DNA of 64,000 bases from positions 1-64,000 of the forward strand of contig NZ_CP079869.1 of assembly GCF_025263265.1 (NCBI RefSeq), written 5' to 3'. The notes below the pieces were generated by a model. That model was given only the letters and a program-made list of their open reading frames with translations, was not told the origin of the DNA and searched no databases. How positions within the stretch are numbered: position 1 is the stretch's first letter; each line of letters begins with the position of its first letter. This document shows positions 49,530 to 57,521 of this stretch, piece by piece. The DNA is from Mycobacterium sp. SMC-4. Lineage in GTDB: Bacteria > Actinomycetota > Actinomycetes > Mycobacteriales > Mycobacteriaceae. The translations under genes were made by a program, and so were the position numbers.

Positions 49530-50132
49530 TTACGCTGCCGGCTGCAGGCTGCGCAGCGTGCTCGTCACGAACTTCTTCAGGGCGACGTCGCGCTCTGCCC
49601 GGGATTCGCCGACGGTGGTGAGCAGGGCGTAGACGCCGAGGAGGAAGAACGCGGCGCTGTGATAGGAGTCGACGTCGTCGTAGAGATCGCCGCGCAGACG
49701 CGAGCGCTCGATCTCGGCGGCGAGCAGCACGAAGAGTGGATGGTTGGACCACTGTTCCCGCTCGGGTCGTGTCGGCGAGAAGTACAGGCTGATGACGTCA
49801 TGAAACAACGCCGAGCCCCAGCGGCTTTCGAGATCAAGAACCAACTCGATGATGGTCTTCAACACGTCGGGAAGAGTGTGGCGGGTGTCGAGGAAACGGG
49901 CGAGTTCGTTGGCCAGCTGCACCTCGTCGCGGCGGATCAGCTCCAGCAGGACGTGTTCTTTGGTGGGGAAGTGGAAGTAGAAGGTACTACGCGCAACCCC
50001 GGCGGCCTTGACGATCGCGTTGATGTCGGCAGCGTGCGTGCCGGCACGCTGGAACTCCACAACCGCTGCGTCGAGCAGACGCGCCCGCGTGTGTCGGCGC
50101 TGCTCATCCCGCCGGGTGGCACTGTTCGGCAC
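49530..50132 (-). CDS. TetR-family transcriptional regulator
   Basis: This 200-residue protein has the TetR N-terminal DNA-binding domain (RARLLDAAVVEFQRAGTHAADINAIVKAAGVARSTFYFHFPTKE) and a helical ligand domain. It is divergent from the membrane-protein operon across 174 bp and is its likely repressor. Confidence 0.9.
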   Translation of the reverse strand: MPNSATRRDEQRRHTRARLLDAAVVEFQRAGTHAADINAIVKAAGVARSTFYFHFPTKEHVLLELIRRDEVQLANELARFLDTRHTLPDVLKTIIELVLDLESRWGSALFHDVISLYFSPTRPEREQWSNHPLFVLLAAEIERSRLRGDLYDDVDSYHSAAFFLLGVYALLTTVGESRAERDVALKKFVTSTLRSLQPAA

Positions 50133-50306
50133 GGCCCCATTGTGCCCGATAGGGACATCATGCTGACAGATATCGACAGAAATACCAGAACGAAGCGAGT
50201 AATCTCCCGAATCCGCCGCGAATGGAGGAAGATTTCGTTGTCATATGTCAGTGAACCTGCTATATCTGGGACGACTCGGCGGCACATTCAGACAGGCAGA
50301 GCAACG

Positions 50307-51044
50307 ATGACGACGACGGCGATGAACGTCAGAGGCCAGCGCATCATGTTGTGGACGGTGCCGCCGGCGGTGGGCCTGTTCGTGCTGGCCTACTTCCTGT
50401 TTCCGGTGTTCTCGCCGCCGCTGTCGCCGACCATGACCCCGGTGCAGGTTGCGGCGTTCTTCGCCGACAACGTCACCGGCATCATCGGCGTTGCGATCCT
50501 GTGCAACCTCATCGCGTGCTCGCTGGTGCCGTTGTTCGCCGTCACGGCGGTGCAGATGTCGCGGATCGGCACGTCGAGCAATGTCTTCACCTACGCCTAC
50601 ATCCTGTGCGTGGGAGTGGGACTCACCGCATTCATCCTCGCCGACTATTGCTGGGCGATAGCGGCTTTCCGGCCGGACCGCGATCCCCAATTGATCAGCC
50701 TGCTCAACGATATGGCGTGGTTCTTCTTCATCGCCCCGGTCGGCACCATCGTGGTGCAGAACCTCTGCCTGGCGGTGAGCATCTACCTCGACGCCCGCCC
50801 CGATCCGATCTTTCCCCGCTGGGTAGCCCACTTCAACATCGTCACCGCAGCGCTGCTGGTTCCGAGTGCGTTCTCGCTGCTGCACAAGACGGGACCGTTG
50901 GCATGGGACGGCGCGCTGTCGTTCTCCCTGCGTCTCATCGTGTTCGCGTGCTACATCGCGGTGATGTTCTTGGTTCTGGTGGGTGTGGTCAATCGCCAGG
51001 CCCAACGCCAGAAAGCTCGGGAGGCCCAGGAGGACTTGGTGTGA
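50307..51044 (+). CDS. Polytopic membrane protein, unknown family
   Basis: This 245-residue protein has about six to seven hydrophobic helices. ATG 50307 (MTTTAMNVRGQRIMLWTVPP) was chosen; the frame upstream is the shadow of the TetR gene. The next gene encodes a protein of similar size and topology with shared motifs (AFRPDRDPQL here, AFRPDYDPAIL there), so the two are probably paralogues. The stop overlaps the next GTG by four bases. Function is unknown. Confidence 0.8.
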   Translation: MTTTAMNVRGQRIMLWTVPPAVGLFVLAYFLFPVFSPPLSPTMTPVQVAAFFADNVTGIIGVAILCNLIACSLVPLFAVTAVQMSRIGTSSNVFTYAYILCVGVGLTAFILADYCWAIAAFRPDRDPQLISLLNDMAWFFFIAPVGTIVVQNLCLAVSIYLDARPDPIFPRWVAHFNIVTAALLVPSAFSLLHKTGPLAWDGALSFSLRLIVFACYIAVMFLVLVGVVNRQAQRQKAREAQEDLV

Positions 51045-51823
51045 CCCAGAGGAGCATCACGCCCGCGCCCGGACCGGCCCCACCGACGCGGCGCCGCTGG
51101 CGAGAGTCCAAGAAACTGGATCAGTGGATCGCGTTCTGGTCGGTCCCGATCTTCTTCAGCCTGTTCGGGTTGGTCTTCGTCCCGTTGAGCTGGATGATGC
51201 CACCGCGCTCACCGAGTGCCCCGCAATCCGACATCGTCACATTCATGCAGTCGCCTAGCCTGTTGATCGCCTGTGCCGTACTGACTTTGGCCTTCGGGTT
51301 GGCGCCGGTGTCCAACGCGTGCTACCTCACCCAGATCAAGCGGATGTCGGTCAGCCCGGTGCTGCGGTACAGCCTGATGGCCGGCGCGATGACCGGCACC
51401 GTCGTCGGCATGCTCTTTCCGATGTTCTGCTTCGGGCTGGGCGCCTTCCGGCCCGACTACGACCCCGCCATCCTGGCGATGCTCTACGACTTCGGCTATC
51501 TGGCATTCATCGGTTCACTGGGCTGCTTCTGCATCATGTGGATGGCCTTCGGTCTGGCGATCATCCTCGACCAGAACAACATCCTGCCGAAATGGCTTGG
51601 CTACTACACCGTCTGGCAGTACGTCACCGAGCTGATGGCCGCGCCGGTCTGGATCGCCAAGTCGGGCCCGTTCGCATGGAACGGCCTGATGACTTTCTGG
51701 TTCGCGATGGCGCTGTATGTGCCGTGGCAGATCATCGTGTACCTGTGCATCTACCGTGCGATCAAGAACCAGCCTGACGACGAACTCGACAATGCCCACC
51801 TGGACCCCAAGGTGAGTGCATGA
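51041..51823 (+). CDS. Polytopic membrane protein, paralogue of the preceding gene
   Basis: This 260-residue protein has about six to seven helices and the same plan as the preceding product: a first helix followed by PLSWMMPPRSPS, an AFRPDYDPAILAML motif, and a late LPKWLGYYTVWQYV region. It overlaps its neighbours by four bases on both sides (GTGA, ATGA). The operon ends in oxidase-like subunits, so a quinol- or NO-related membrane complex is conceivable, but nothing in the sequence shows catalysis. Confidence 0.8.
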   Translation: MTQRSITPAPGPAPPTRRRWRESKKLDQWIAFWSVPIFFSLFGLVFVPLSWMMPPRSPSAPQSDIVTFMQSPSLLIACAVLTLAFGLAPVSNACYLTQIKRMSVSPVLRYSLMAGAMTGTVVGMLFPMFCFGLGAFRPDYDPAILAMLYDFGYLAFIGSLGCFCIMWMAFGLAIILDQNNILPKWLGYYTVWQYVTELMAAPVWIAKSGPFAWNGLMTFWFAMALYVPWQIIVYLCIYRAIKNQPDDELDNAHLDPKVSA

Positions 51824-52422
51824 CCGAGGCGACAGCGACGCCGACCCGGGCAGCCGCCGGAAAAGAGCAGGCCCGCAACCACCTTCCCGGCGAGTCCAGC
51901 ATGTGGTTCTTCGTCATCGGCGACCTCATCATCTTCGGCGTCTACTTCGTGGTCTACATGTATTACCGCGGCCAGAACCAGGAACTGTTCCTGCAGAGTC
52001 AGGCCAAGCTCAACACCGACATCGGCGCTGTCAACACCGTTGTGCTGCTGACCAGTTCGCTGCTGGTCGCGCTGGGAACCTCGGCGGCGCGCTCCGGAAA
52101 GACCGCCGAGGCGTACCGGTTGTTCTGGCTGGCGTTGGCCGCCGGTGCGGTGTTCCCGGTGCTCAAGGCATTCGAGTACGTCCCCGAAGTCATCGTCGGC
52201 GTAACCCCGGGTACCAACCTGTTCTTCATGTTCTATTACGTGATGACCGGGATGCACCTGTGTCACGTGCTGCTCGGACTGGTGATCCTGTACTTCGTCG
52301 TGCGCAATCTGCGCGGGCCGGCGGCCCCGCGGATGCCCCTGGTCGAGACCGGCGCCACGTACTGGCACATGGTCGACCTGTTGTGGCTCGTCCTGTTCGC
52401 GCTGCTCTACCTGATGAGGTGA
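51820..52422 (+). CDS. Cytochrome c oxidase subunit III-like protein (NorE-like)
   Basis: This 200-residue membrane protein of the haem-copper oxidase subunit III family has five helices, fewer than the seven of canonical CtaE. Family residues include MWFFVIGDLIIFGVYF, FYYVMTGMHLCHVLLGL and ATYWHMVDLLWLVLFALLY. NorE-type proteins of this size associate with NO reductases. No subunit I or II gene is nearby, so it must act with a remote complex or alone. Confidence 0.87.
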   Translation: MTEATATPTRAAAGKEQARNHLPGESSMWFFVIGDLIIFGVYFVVYMYYRGQNQELFLQSQAKLNTDIGAVNTVVLLTSSLLVALGTSAARSGKTAEAYRLFWLALAAGAVFPVLKAFEYVPEVIVGVTPGTNLFFMFYYVMTGMHLCHVLLGLVILYFVVRNLRGPAAPRMPLVETGATYWHMVDLLWLVLFALLYLMR

Positions 52423-52703
52423 TCGACGTGACCGGCTATCTGCGCCACCCACTGACTGTCGTGTGGGTAGTGCTGACCGCGGTGACCGTGGCGTCATGGC
52501 TGACTGCCCGCGGCGGCGGGCCACACCACGTCGACACCACGGTCACCGTCGTCGTCCTGCTGATCGCCGCGCTCAAGACGCAGCTGGTGATCTGGCACTT
52601 CATGGAGGTGCGGCATGCACCGGTGTGGCTGAAGGTGACCACCAACGGGTGGCTGGTGGCGCTCTTCGGGTTGCTGCTGGGCTTCTACTTCGCCGCCATC
52701 TAA
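52419..52703 (+). CDS. Cytochrome c oxidase subunit IV-like protein (NorF-like)
   Basis: This 94-residue protein has three helices and the prokaryotic COX4 pattern (VLLIAALKTQLVIWHFMEVRHAPVWLK). The GTG at 52419 overlaps the preceding stop by four bases; GTG 52428 is an alternative. It is paired with the subunit III-like gene, like NorE-NorF. Confidence 0.83.
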   Translation: MIDVTGYLRHPLTVVWVVLTAVTVASWLTARGGGPHHVDTTVTVVVLLIAALKTQLVIWHFMEVRHAPVWLKVTTNGWLVALFGLLLGFYFAAI

Positions 52704-52742
52704 CACCGGATAACCGTCCGGACCGTCGACGGTTCCGAATAG

Positions 52743-54986
52743 GTGGGTAACGACGCGCCGCAGCGGCGGTCGCGTCTCGGCTGTGCGCGTGGAAGGGGCC
52801 CTCTCCTGCTGCGAATCACCGCCTGGGCCGCGTCGGCCCCCCGCCGCGTCGTGACGATCGCCGTGCTGTTGCTGATCGCGGCGGCGGCTTTCGGTGTGCC
52901 CGCCGCGACCAGCCTCTCGGCGGGCGGCTTCCAGGACCCGAAAGCAGAGTCCACGCTGGCCAGCCGGGCGCTGGCGGACGCACTCGGTCACAGCGATACA
53001 CCGCTGATCTTCACCGTCACCCACCCCGACGGCGCCGAGGCCGCCCGCGCCGCCGGCCTGGACATCGTCGCCCGCGCCGATCAGGACCCGAACGTCGTCG
53101 ACATCCAATCACCCTGGACGTCCCCGGCGGCCGGGTCGTTGAGATCCGACGACGGACGCACCGGGCTGGTCATCGTCGCCTTCCGCGGCAGCGAGGACGA
53201 CGCCCCGGCCCAGGCCAGAGCGCTGGTCGAGAACGTCGACGCAACCGTACTGCCGGCCCACGGCGACGTCGAGATCCTCGCCGGCGGCCCGGCGATGGTG
53301 CTGTCGGAGATCACCTCCCAGACGCTGCGCGATGTGCTGATCATGGAAGCAATCGCCGTGCCGCTGAGTTTCCTGGTGCTGGTGTGGGTGTTTAAAGGGC
53401 TCCTGGTGGCCGCCGTCCCGGTCGCGGTGGCGGGCCTGACCATTGCGGCATCGATGGCGGTGCTGCGGCTGATCTCGATGTGGACCGACGTGTCGATCTT
53501 TGCGTTGAACCTCACCACCGCCCTCGGTCTGGCGTTGGCCATCGACTACACCTTGCTGATCATCAGCCGTTTCCGAGACGAAATCGCCGCCGGCGCACCC
53601 CACGACGAAGCGCTGCGGACCACGATGCGCACCGCCGGCCGCACCGTCGTGTTCTCCGCGCTGACCGTCGCCTTGTCGATGGCGACCATGGTCGTGTTCC
53701 CGATGTACTTCCTGAAGTCCTTCGCCTACGCCGGGGTGGCGACCGTCGCGCTGTGCGCGCTGGCGGCGCTGCTGGTGACCCCGGCCGCGATCGTGCTGCT
53801 CGGCCCGCGCGTCGCGGTCCGGGCAAAACACTCGGCCCACGAATCACCGCACCAGAGATTCTGGTACCGCTGGACCAAAATCGTCACCCGGCGCGCACTG
53901 CCGGTGGGCGTGGCCGCGACCGTGCTGTTGGTCGGGGTCGGCCTGCCGTTCGCCGGGGTGCAGTGGGGCCTGCCCGACGACCGGGTGCTCCCCACGTCTG
54001 CGTCGGCGCACCGCGTCGGCGACATCCTGCGCGACCAGTTCCCGGCCATGGAATCCACGGTCACGGTGGTGGTCCCCGACATCGCCGGGCTGGCGCCGGC
54101 CGAGTTCGACCGTTACGCCGCCGACGCGTCGCGGGTGGCCGGCGTCTCGATGGTCACCGGACCGACCGGCATCTTCGCTGCCGGAAGCCGGGTGGCTGAC
54201 GCCGCCGGCGCGATCGGAGCCGACGCCGACATCGCGGTGTTCGGTGTCGGCAGCACGGTGGCGGTGTCGTCGCCGGCCTCGCAGGCCCAGCTCGATGACA
54301 TTCGGGGCCTGGCAACACCGGGTGACCGCCCGGTCCAGGTGACCGGAAGCGCGCAGATCAACCGCGACACCGTCGACTCCATCACCGAACGTCTGCCGAC
54401 GGTGCTCATCGCGATCGCGGTCGTCACGTTTCTGCTGCTGTTCATGCTCAGCGGCAGCGTCGTGGTGCCCCTCAAAGCTCTGCTGCTCAACGTGTTGTCC
54501 CTGACCGCGGCCTTCGGCGCGCTGGTCTGGATCTTCCAGGACGGGCACCTCGGCGCGCTCGGGACCACCCCCACCGGAACTCTCGTGGTGAACATGCCGG
54601 TGCTGTTGTTCTGTATCGCCTTCGGTCTCTCGATGGACTACGAAGTGTTCCTGATCGCCCGGATCCGGGAGTACTGGCTGCGCAGCGGCCGCACCCGCGC
54701 CGACAATGCGGAGAGCGTCGCGCTGGGGCTGGCCCACACCGGGCGGGTCGTCACCGCGGCCGCGCTGATCATGTCGATCTCGTTCAGTGCGCTGATCGCC
54801 GCACAGGTCTCGTTCATGCGGATGTTCGGGCTCGGTCTGACCTTGGCGGTCCTCGTCGACGCCACCCTGGTGCGCATGGTGCTGCTGCCGGCGCTGATGC
54901 AGCTGATGGGTCGATGGAACTGGTGGGCGCCCGCCCCGCTGGCTCGTCTGCACCAGCGCATCGAGCACCGGGTGACCCACTCCTGA
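52743..54986 (+). CDS. MMPL-family transporter
   Basis: This 747-residue RND-type exporter has two repeats of about six helices with large outer loops. The MMPL features include ALGLALAIDYTLLIISRFRDE and FGLSMDYEVFLIARIREYW, with the proton-relay Asp-Tyr pairs in IDYT and MDYE. It starts at GTG 52743. Mycobacterial MMPLs export lipids and siderophores; this one is followed by a glycosyltransferase gene, so glycolipid export is possible. Confidence 0.92.
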   Translation: MGNDAPQRRSRLGCARGRGPLLLRITAWAASAPRRVVTIAVLLLIAAAAFGVPAATSLSAGGFQDPKAESTLASRALADALGHSDTPLIFTVTHPDGAEAARAAGLDIVARADQDPNVVDIQSPWTSPAAGSLRSDDGRTGLVIVAFRGSEDDAPAQARALVENVDATVLPAHGDVEILAGGPAMVLSEITSQTLRDVLIMEAIAVPLSFLVLVWVFKGLLVAAVPVAVAGLTIAASMAVLRLISMWTDVSIFALNLTTALGLALAIDYTLLIISRFRDEIAAGAPHDEALRTTMRTAGRTVVFSALTVALSMATMVVFPMYFLKSFAYAGVATVALCALAALLVTPAAIVLLGPRVAVRAKHSAHESPHQRFWYRWTKIVTRRALPVGVAATVLLVGVGLPFAGVQWGLPDDRVLPTSASAHRVGDILRDQFPAMESTVTVVVPDIAGLAPAEFDRYAADASRVAGVSMVTGPTGIFAAGSRVADAAGAIGADADIAVFGVGSTVAVSSPASQAQLDDIRGLATPGDRPVQVTGSAQINRDTVDSITERLPTVLIAIAVVTFLLLFMLSGSVVVPLKALLLNVLSLTAAFGALVWIFQDGHLGALGTTPTGTLVVNMPVLLFCIAFGLSMDYEVFLIARIREYWLRSGRTRADNAESVALGLAHTGRVVTAAALIMSISFSALIAAQVSFMRMFGLGLTLAVLVDATLVRMVLLPALMQLMGRWNWWAPAPLARLHQRIEHRVTHS

Positions 54987-55120
54987 ATTCTGACGCCCGC
55001 GCCCATCCGGTCCCCGGGCAGCTCCGAATCTCTGGTGACGGTCCGCCGACGAACAAGGGTGCGCAGCATGATCGACCACCGCGAGAACCCGCCGACCACC
55101 GCGCCGGCAGGTCGGTGACG

Positions 55121-56386
55121 ATGGCCGTCGTCCTGGCTTACATGTCTCCGGCTCTGGGGCACCTGTTTCCGTTCTGCGCGCTGCTCGGTGAGCTGGCGCG
55201 CCGAGGTCACGACATCCACGTCCGCACCCTGGCCTCGGGTGTGGCGCTGTGCCGAGAGCAGGGCTTCGACGCGCAACCGGTCGACCCGCTGATCGAGGGT
55301 CTGCAGACCCTCGACACCACCACCAACGTGTTGCGGTCCGCCCGCGAGACCGTGCAGGTGCTGACCCGGCGGGCCGAGCTGGAAATCGACGACTTCACCC
55401 AGGCAGTGACCGACGTCGACCCCGACGTGGTGGTCGTCGACGCGAACTGTTGGGGAGCGATGTCGGTGGCCGAGGCGCAGCGTCGCCCGTGGCTGGCGCT
55501 GTCGCCGTTCATTCCCTACCTGCGCTCGCCGGGTTCGCCACCATTCGGGGCTGGGGCCCGGCCGTGGTTCGGTCCCTGGGGAAAGATTCGCAACCTCGGC
55601 GTCGGCGCGGTGACCAGTCTGGTCTTCGACATCCCACTGCGCCGCGGAATGCGTCCGGTGCGCCGGGCACTGGGGCTGGCGCCGGTGCGTTCGGGCGACG
55701 AGCTGCTTCGGCGGGCCCCGAAGTTGTTGGTGGCCACAGCCAAACCCTTCGAGTATCCGCACACCGATTGGGGTGACACGGTCGAACTGATCGGGCCCGC
55801 CGGGTTCGATCCGCGCGACACCGCACCGGCGTGGCTGCACGAGATCGAGCAACCGATCGTGTTGGTCACGACCTCGTCGGTGGCCCAGGCCGATCATGAC
55901 CTGATCCGCACCGCGATCGAAGCCCTCGAAGAGGAGCCGATCCACGTGGTGATCACCGCCCCGACGGCCGGCGGCGGTTCAGTGACGCGAGTCGCCGAGA
56001 ACGTGACGCTGACCGGCTTCGTGCCGCACTCGGCGGTGCTGGAGAAAGCGGTATGCGTGATCACTCACGGCGGTCTCGGTATCACCCAGAAGGCCCTGGC
56101 ACGTGGCATTCCGGTGTGCGCGGTCCCCTACGGGCGGGATCAGTTCGAAGTGGCACGCCGCGTCGAGGTCGCCGACGCGGGAACCCGGTTGCCCGCCGGT
56201 CGACTCACCGCGGCGCGGCTGCGTGACGCGGTGCTGGCCGCGATGACCAAAGGAGCCGGGGCGGCCGCGGTCGCCGACGGTTTCGCCGCTTCCGGCGGGG
56301 TGGCGCTCGGTGCCGACCTGGTCGAAGAGCAGATGGCGGAGTCGGTTCCGAGCCGGGACCCGGTCGCCTGGCCGGCCGGGGCGTAG
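55121..56386 (+). CDS. GT1-family (UDP-glycosyltransferase-like) glycosyltransferase
   Basis: This 421-residue GT-B enzyme has N-terminal AYMSPALGHLFPFCALLGEL and a C-terminal donor-binding region (GFVPHSAVLEKAVCVITHGGLGITQKALARGIPV) typical of macrolide and rhamnosyl-type transferases. ATG 55121 or GTG 55115 is the likely start. The gene lies 134 bp after the MMPL gene and converges on map. The acceptor is unknown, perhaps a lipid. Confidence 0.88.
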   Translation: MAVVLAYMSPALGHLFPFCALLGELARRGHDIHVRTLASGVALCREQGFDAQPVDPLIEGLQTLDTTTNVLRSARETVQVLTRRAELEIDDFTQAVTDVDPDVVVVDANCWGAMSVAEAQRRPWLALSPFIPYLRSPGSPPFGAGARPWFGPWGKIRNLGVGAVTSLVFDIPLRRGMRPVRRALGLAPVRSGDELLRRAPKLLVATAKPFEYPHTDWGDTVELIGPAGFDPRDTAPAWLHEIEQPIVLVTTSSVAQADHDLIRTAIEALEEEPIHVVITAPTAGGGSVTRVAENVTLTGFVPHSAVLEKAVCVITHGGLGITQKALARGIPVCAVPYGRDQFEVARRVEVADAGTRLPAGRLTAARLRDAVLAAMTKGAGAAAVADGFAASGGVALGADLVEEQMAESVPSRDPVAWPAGA

Positions 56387-56389
56387 CGC

Positions 56390-57163
56390 CTACGACGTCG
56401 TCGATGCGGTCAGCACCAGGGGCTCGCCGGTGGTGACGGCGATGGTGTGCTCGCTGTGTGCGGTTCGCGAACCGTCGGCGGACCGGATGGTCCACCCATC
56501 GGGGTCGTAGATGATCCGGTCGGTGCCGCGGGCGAACCAGGGCTCGAGCGCCAGCGTCAGCCCCGGTCGTAGTTTCAGGCCGCGGCCCGGCCGGCCGACG
56601 TTGGGGACGTGTGGATCCTCGTGCATGGTGCGGCCGAGGCCGTGCCCACCGAACTCGGTGTTCACCGGCAGGCCGTAGTCGGCGGCGACGGCACCGATCG
56701 CCGCGCAGATGTCGCCCAGCCGATGGCCCGGCCGTGCCGCAGCGATGCCGGCGGCCAGCGCCCGCTCGGTCGCCTCGATCAGATACTGGTCCTCGTGGTC
56801 CGGGGTGCCGACGATGAAGCTGCGCGCCGAGTCGGCCACCCAGCCGTCGATCGACACGGCCATGTCCATGCTCAGCAGGTCGCCATCACGCAATGGATAG
56901 TCATGCGGTAATCCGTGCAGCACAGCGTCATTGACCGACAGACAGATGACGTTGCGGAATGGGCCGCGGCCGAACGAGGGCGCGTAATCCCAGTAGCAGG
57001 ACTGGGCGCCGCGCGCTGTGACCATCTCGCGGGCGCGGTGCTCGAGATCGAGGAGGTTCACCCCGACACGTGCCCGCCCCTGCAGGTCATCGAGCACCGC
57101 GGCGACGAACGCACCCGTGGTGCGCATGGCGGCGATCTCTGCGGGTGTCTTCAACTCCACCAC
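56390..57163 (-). CDS. map: Type I methionine aminopeptidase
   Basis: This enzyme removes the initiator methionine from nascent proteins. The 257-residue product has the metal ligands Asp (MDMAVSIDGWVADSAR), His (EFGGHGLGRTMHEDP) and Glu (LALEPWF, HSEHTIAV). AGGAGG precedes the ATG at 57163. It is divergent from a small XRE gene, with two GGTAT/ATACC palindromes between. Mycobacteria usually have more than one map gene; which paralogue this is cannot be told. Confidence 0.95.
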   Translation of the reverse strand: MVELKTPAEIAAMRTTGAFVAAVLDDLQGRARVGVNLLDLEHRAREMVTARGAQSCYWDYAPSFGRGPFRNVICLSVNDAVLHGLPHDYPLRDGDLLSMDMAVSIDGWVADSARSFIVGTPDHEDQYLIEATERALAAGIAAARPGHRLGDICAAIGAVAADYGLPVNTEFGGHGLGRTMHEDPHVPNVGRPGRGLKLRPGLTLALEPWFARGTDRIIYDPDGWTIRSADGSRTAHSEHTIAVTTGEPLVLTASTTS

Positions 57164-57182
57164 GGAAACCTCCTGATTGACC

Positions 57183-57196
57183 GGTATAGAAATACC
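57183..57196. promoter_or_regulatory. Palindrome 1 between map and the XRE gene
   Basis: GGTATAGAAATACC has five-base arms GGTAT/ATACC with a 4-base centre. It lies about 20 bp upstream of map's start and forms a pair with the site at 57213-57228, centre to centre 31 bp, about three helical turns. Confidence 0.65.
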
Positions 57197-57212
57197 AGGC
57201 TAGCCGATGATG

Positions 57213-57228
57213 CGGTATTTTCATACCG
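57213..57228. promoter_or_regulatory. Palindrome 2 between map and the XRE gene
   Basis: CGGTATTTTCATACCG has perfect six-base arms and a 4-base centre, 20 bp before the XRE start. Same motif as palindrome 1, so likely the binding sites of the XRE protein. Confidence 0.65.
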
Positions 57229-57248
57229 AGCCGGGTAGTCTGGCGGGC

Positions 57249-57515
57249 ATGGTCCGATCCCCGCTGACGCCACAACAGCGTGCTGCCGGAAAGCGGCTGG
57301 GTGCCCACCTGCGGGCGGCCCGCGGGGAACGCACCCTCGCCGACGTCGCGCAAGCCGCCTCGATCTCACCGGAGACATTGCGCAAGATCGAGACCGGACG
57401 TCTTGCGACACCGGCGTTCACGACGGTCGCGGCGCTGGCTGCGGCCCTCGACATCACACTGGACGATCTCGGCCGCGTCTGCCGGTCCGACGTGAGCTTG
57501 CAGCAGACCGGATAG
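57249..57515 (+). CDS. Small XRE-family HTH protein
   Basis: This 88-residue protein is almost wholly a helix-turn-helix domain (LGAHLRAARGERTLADVAQAASISPETLRKIETGRLATPAF). ATG 57249 (MVRSPLTPQQRAAGKRLG) is chosen because the start at 57207 would read through palindrome 2. It probably represses itself and map through the twin palindromes. A link between this type and map is inference from position. Confidence 0.88.
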   Translation: MVRSPLTPQQRAAGKRLGAHLRAARGERTLADVAQAASISPETLRKIETGRLATPAFTTVAALAAALDITLDDLGRVCRSDVSLQQTG

Positions 57516-57521
57516 GCGGGC

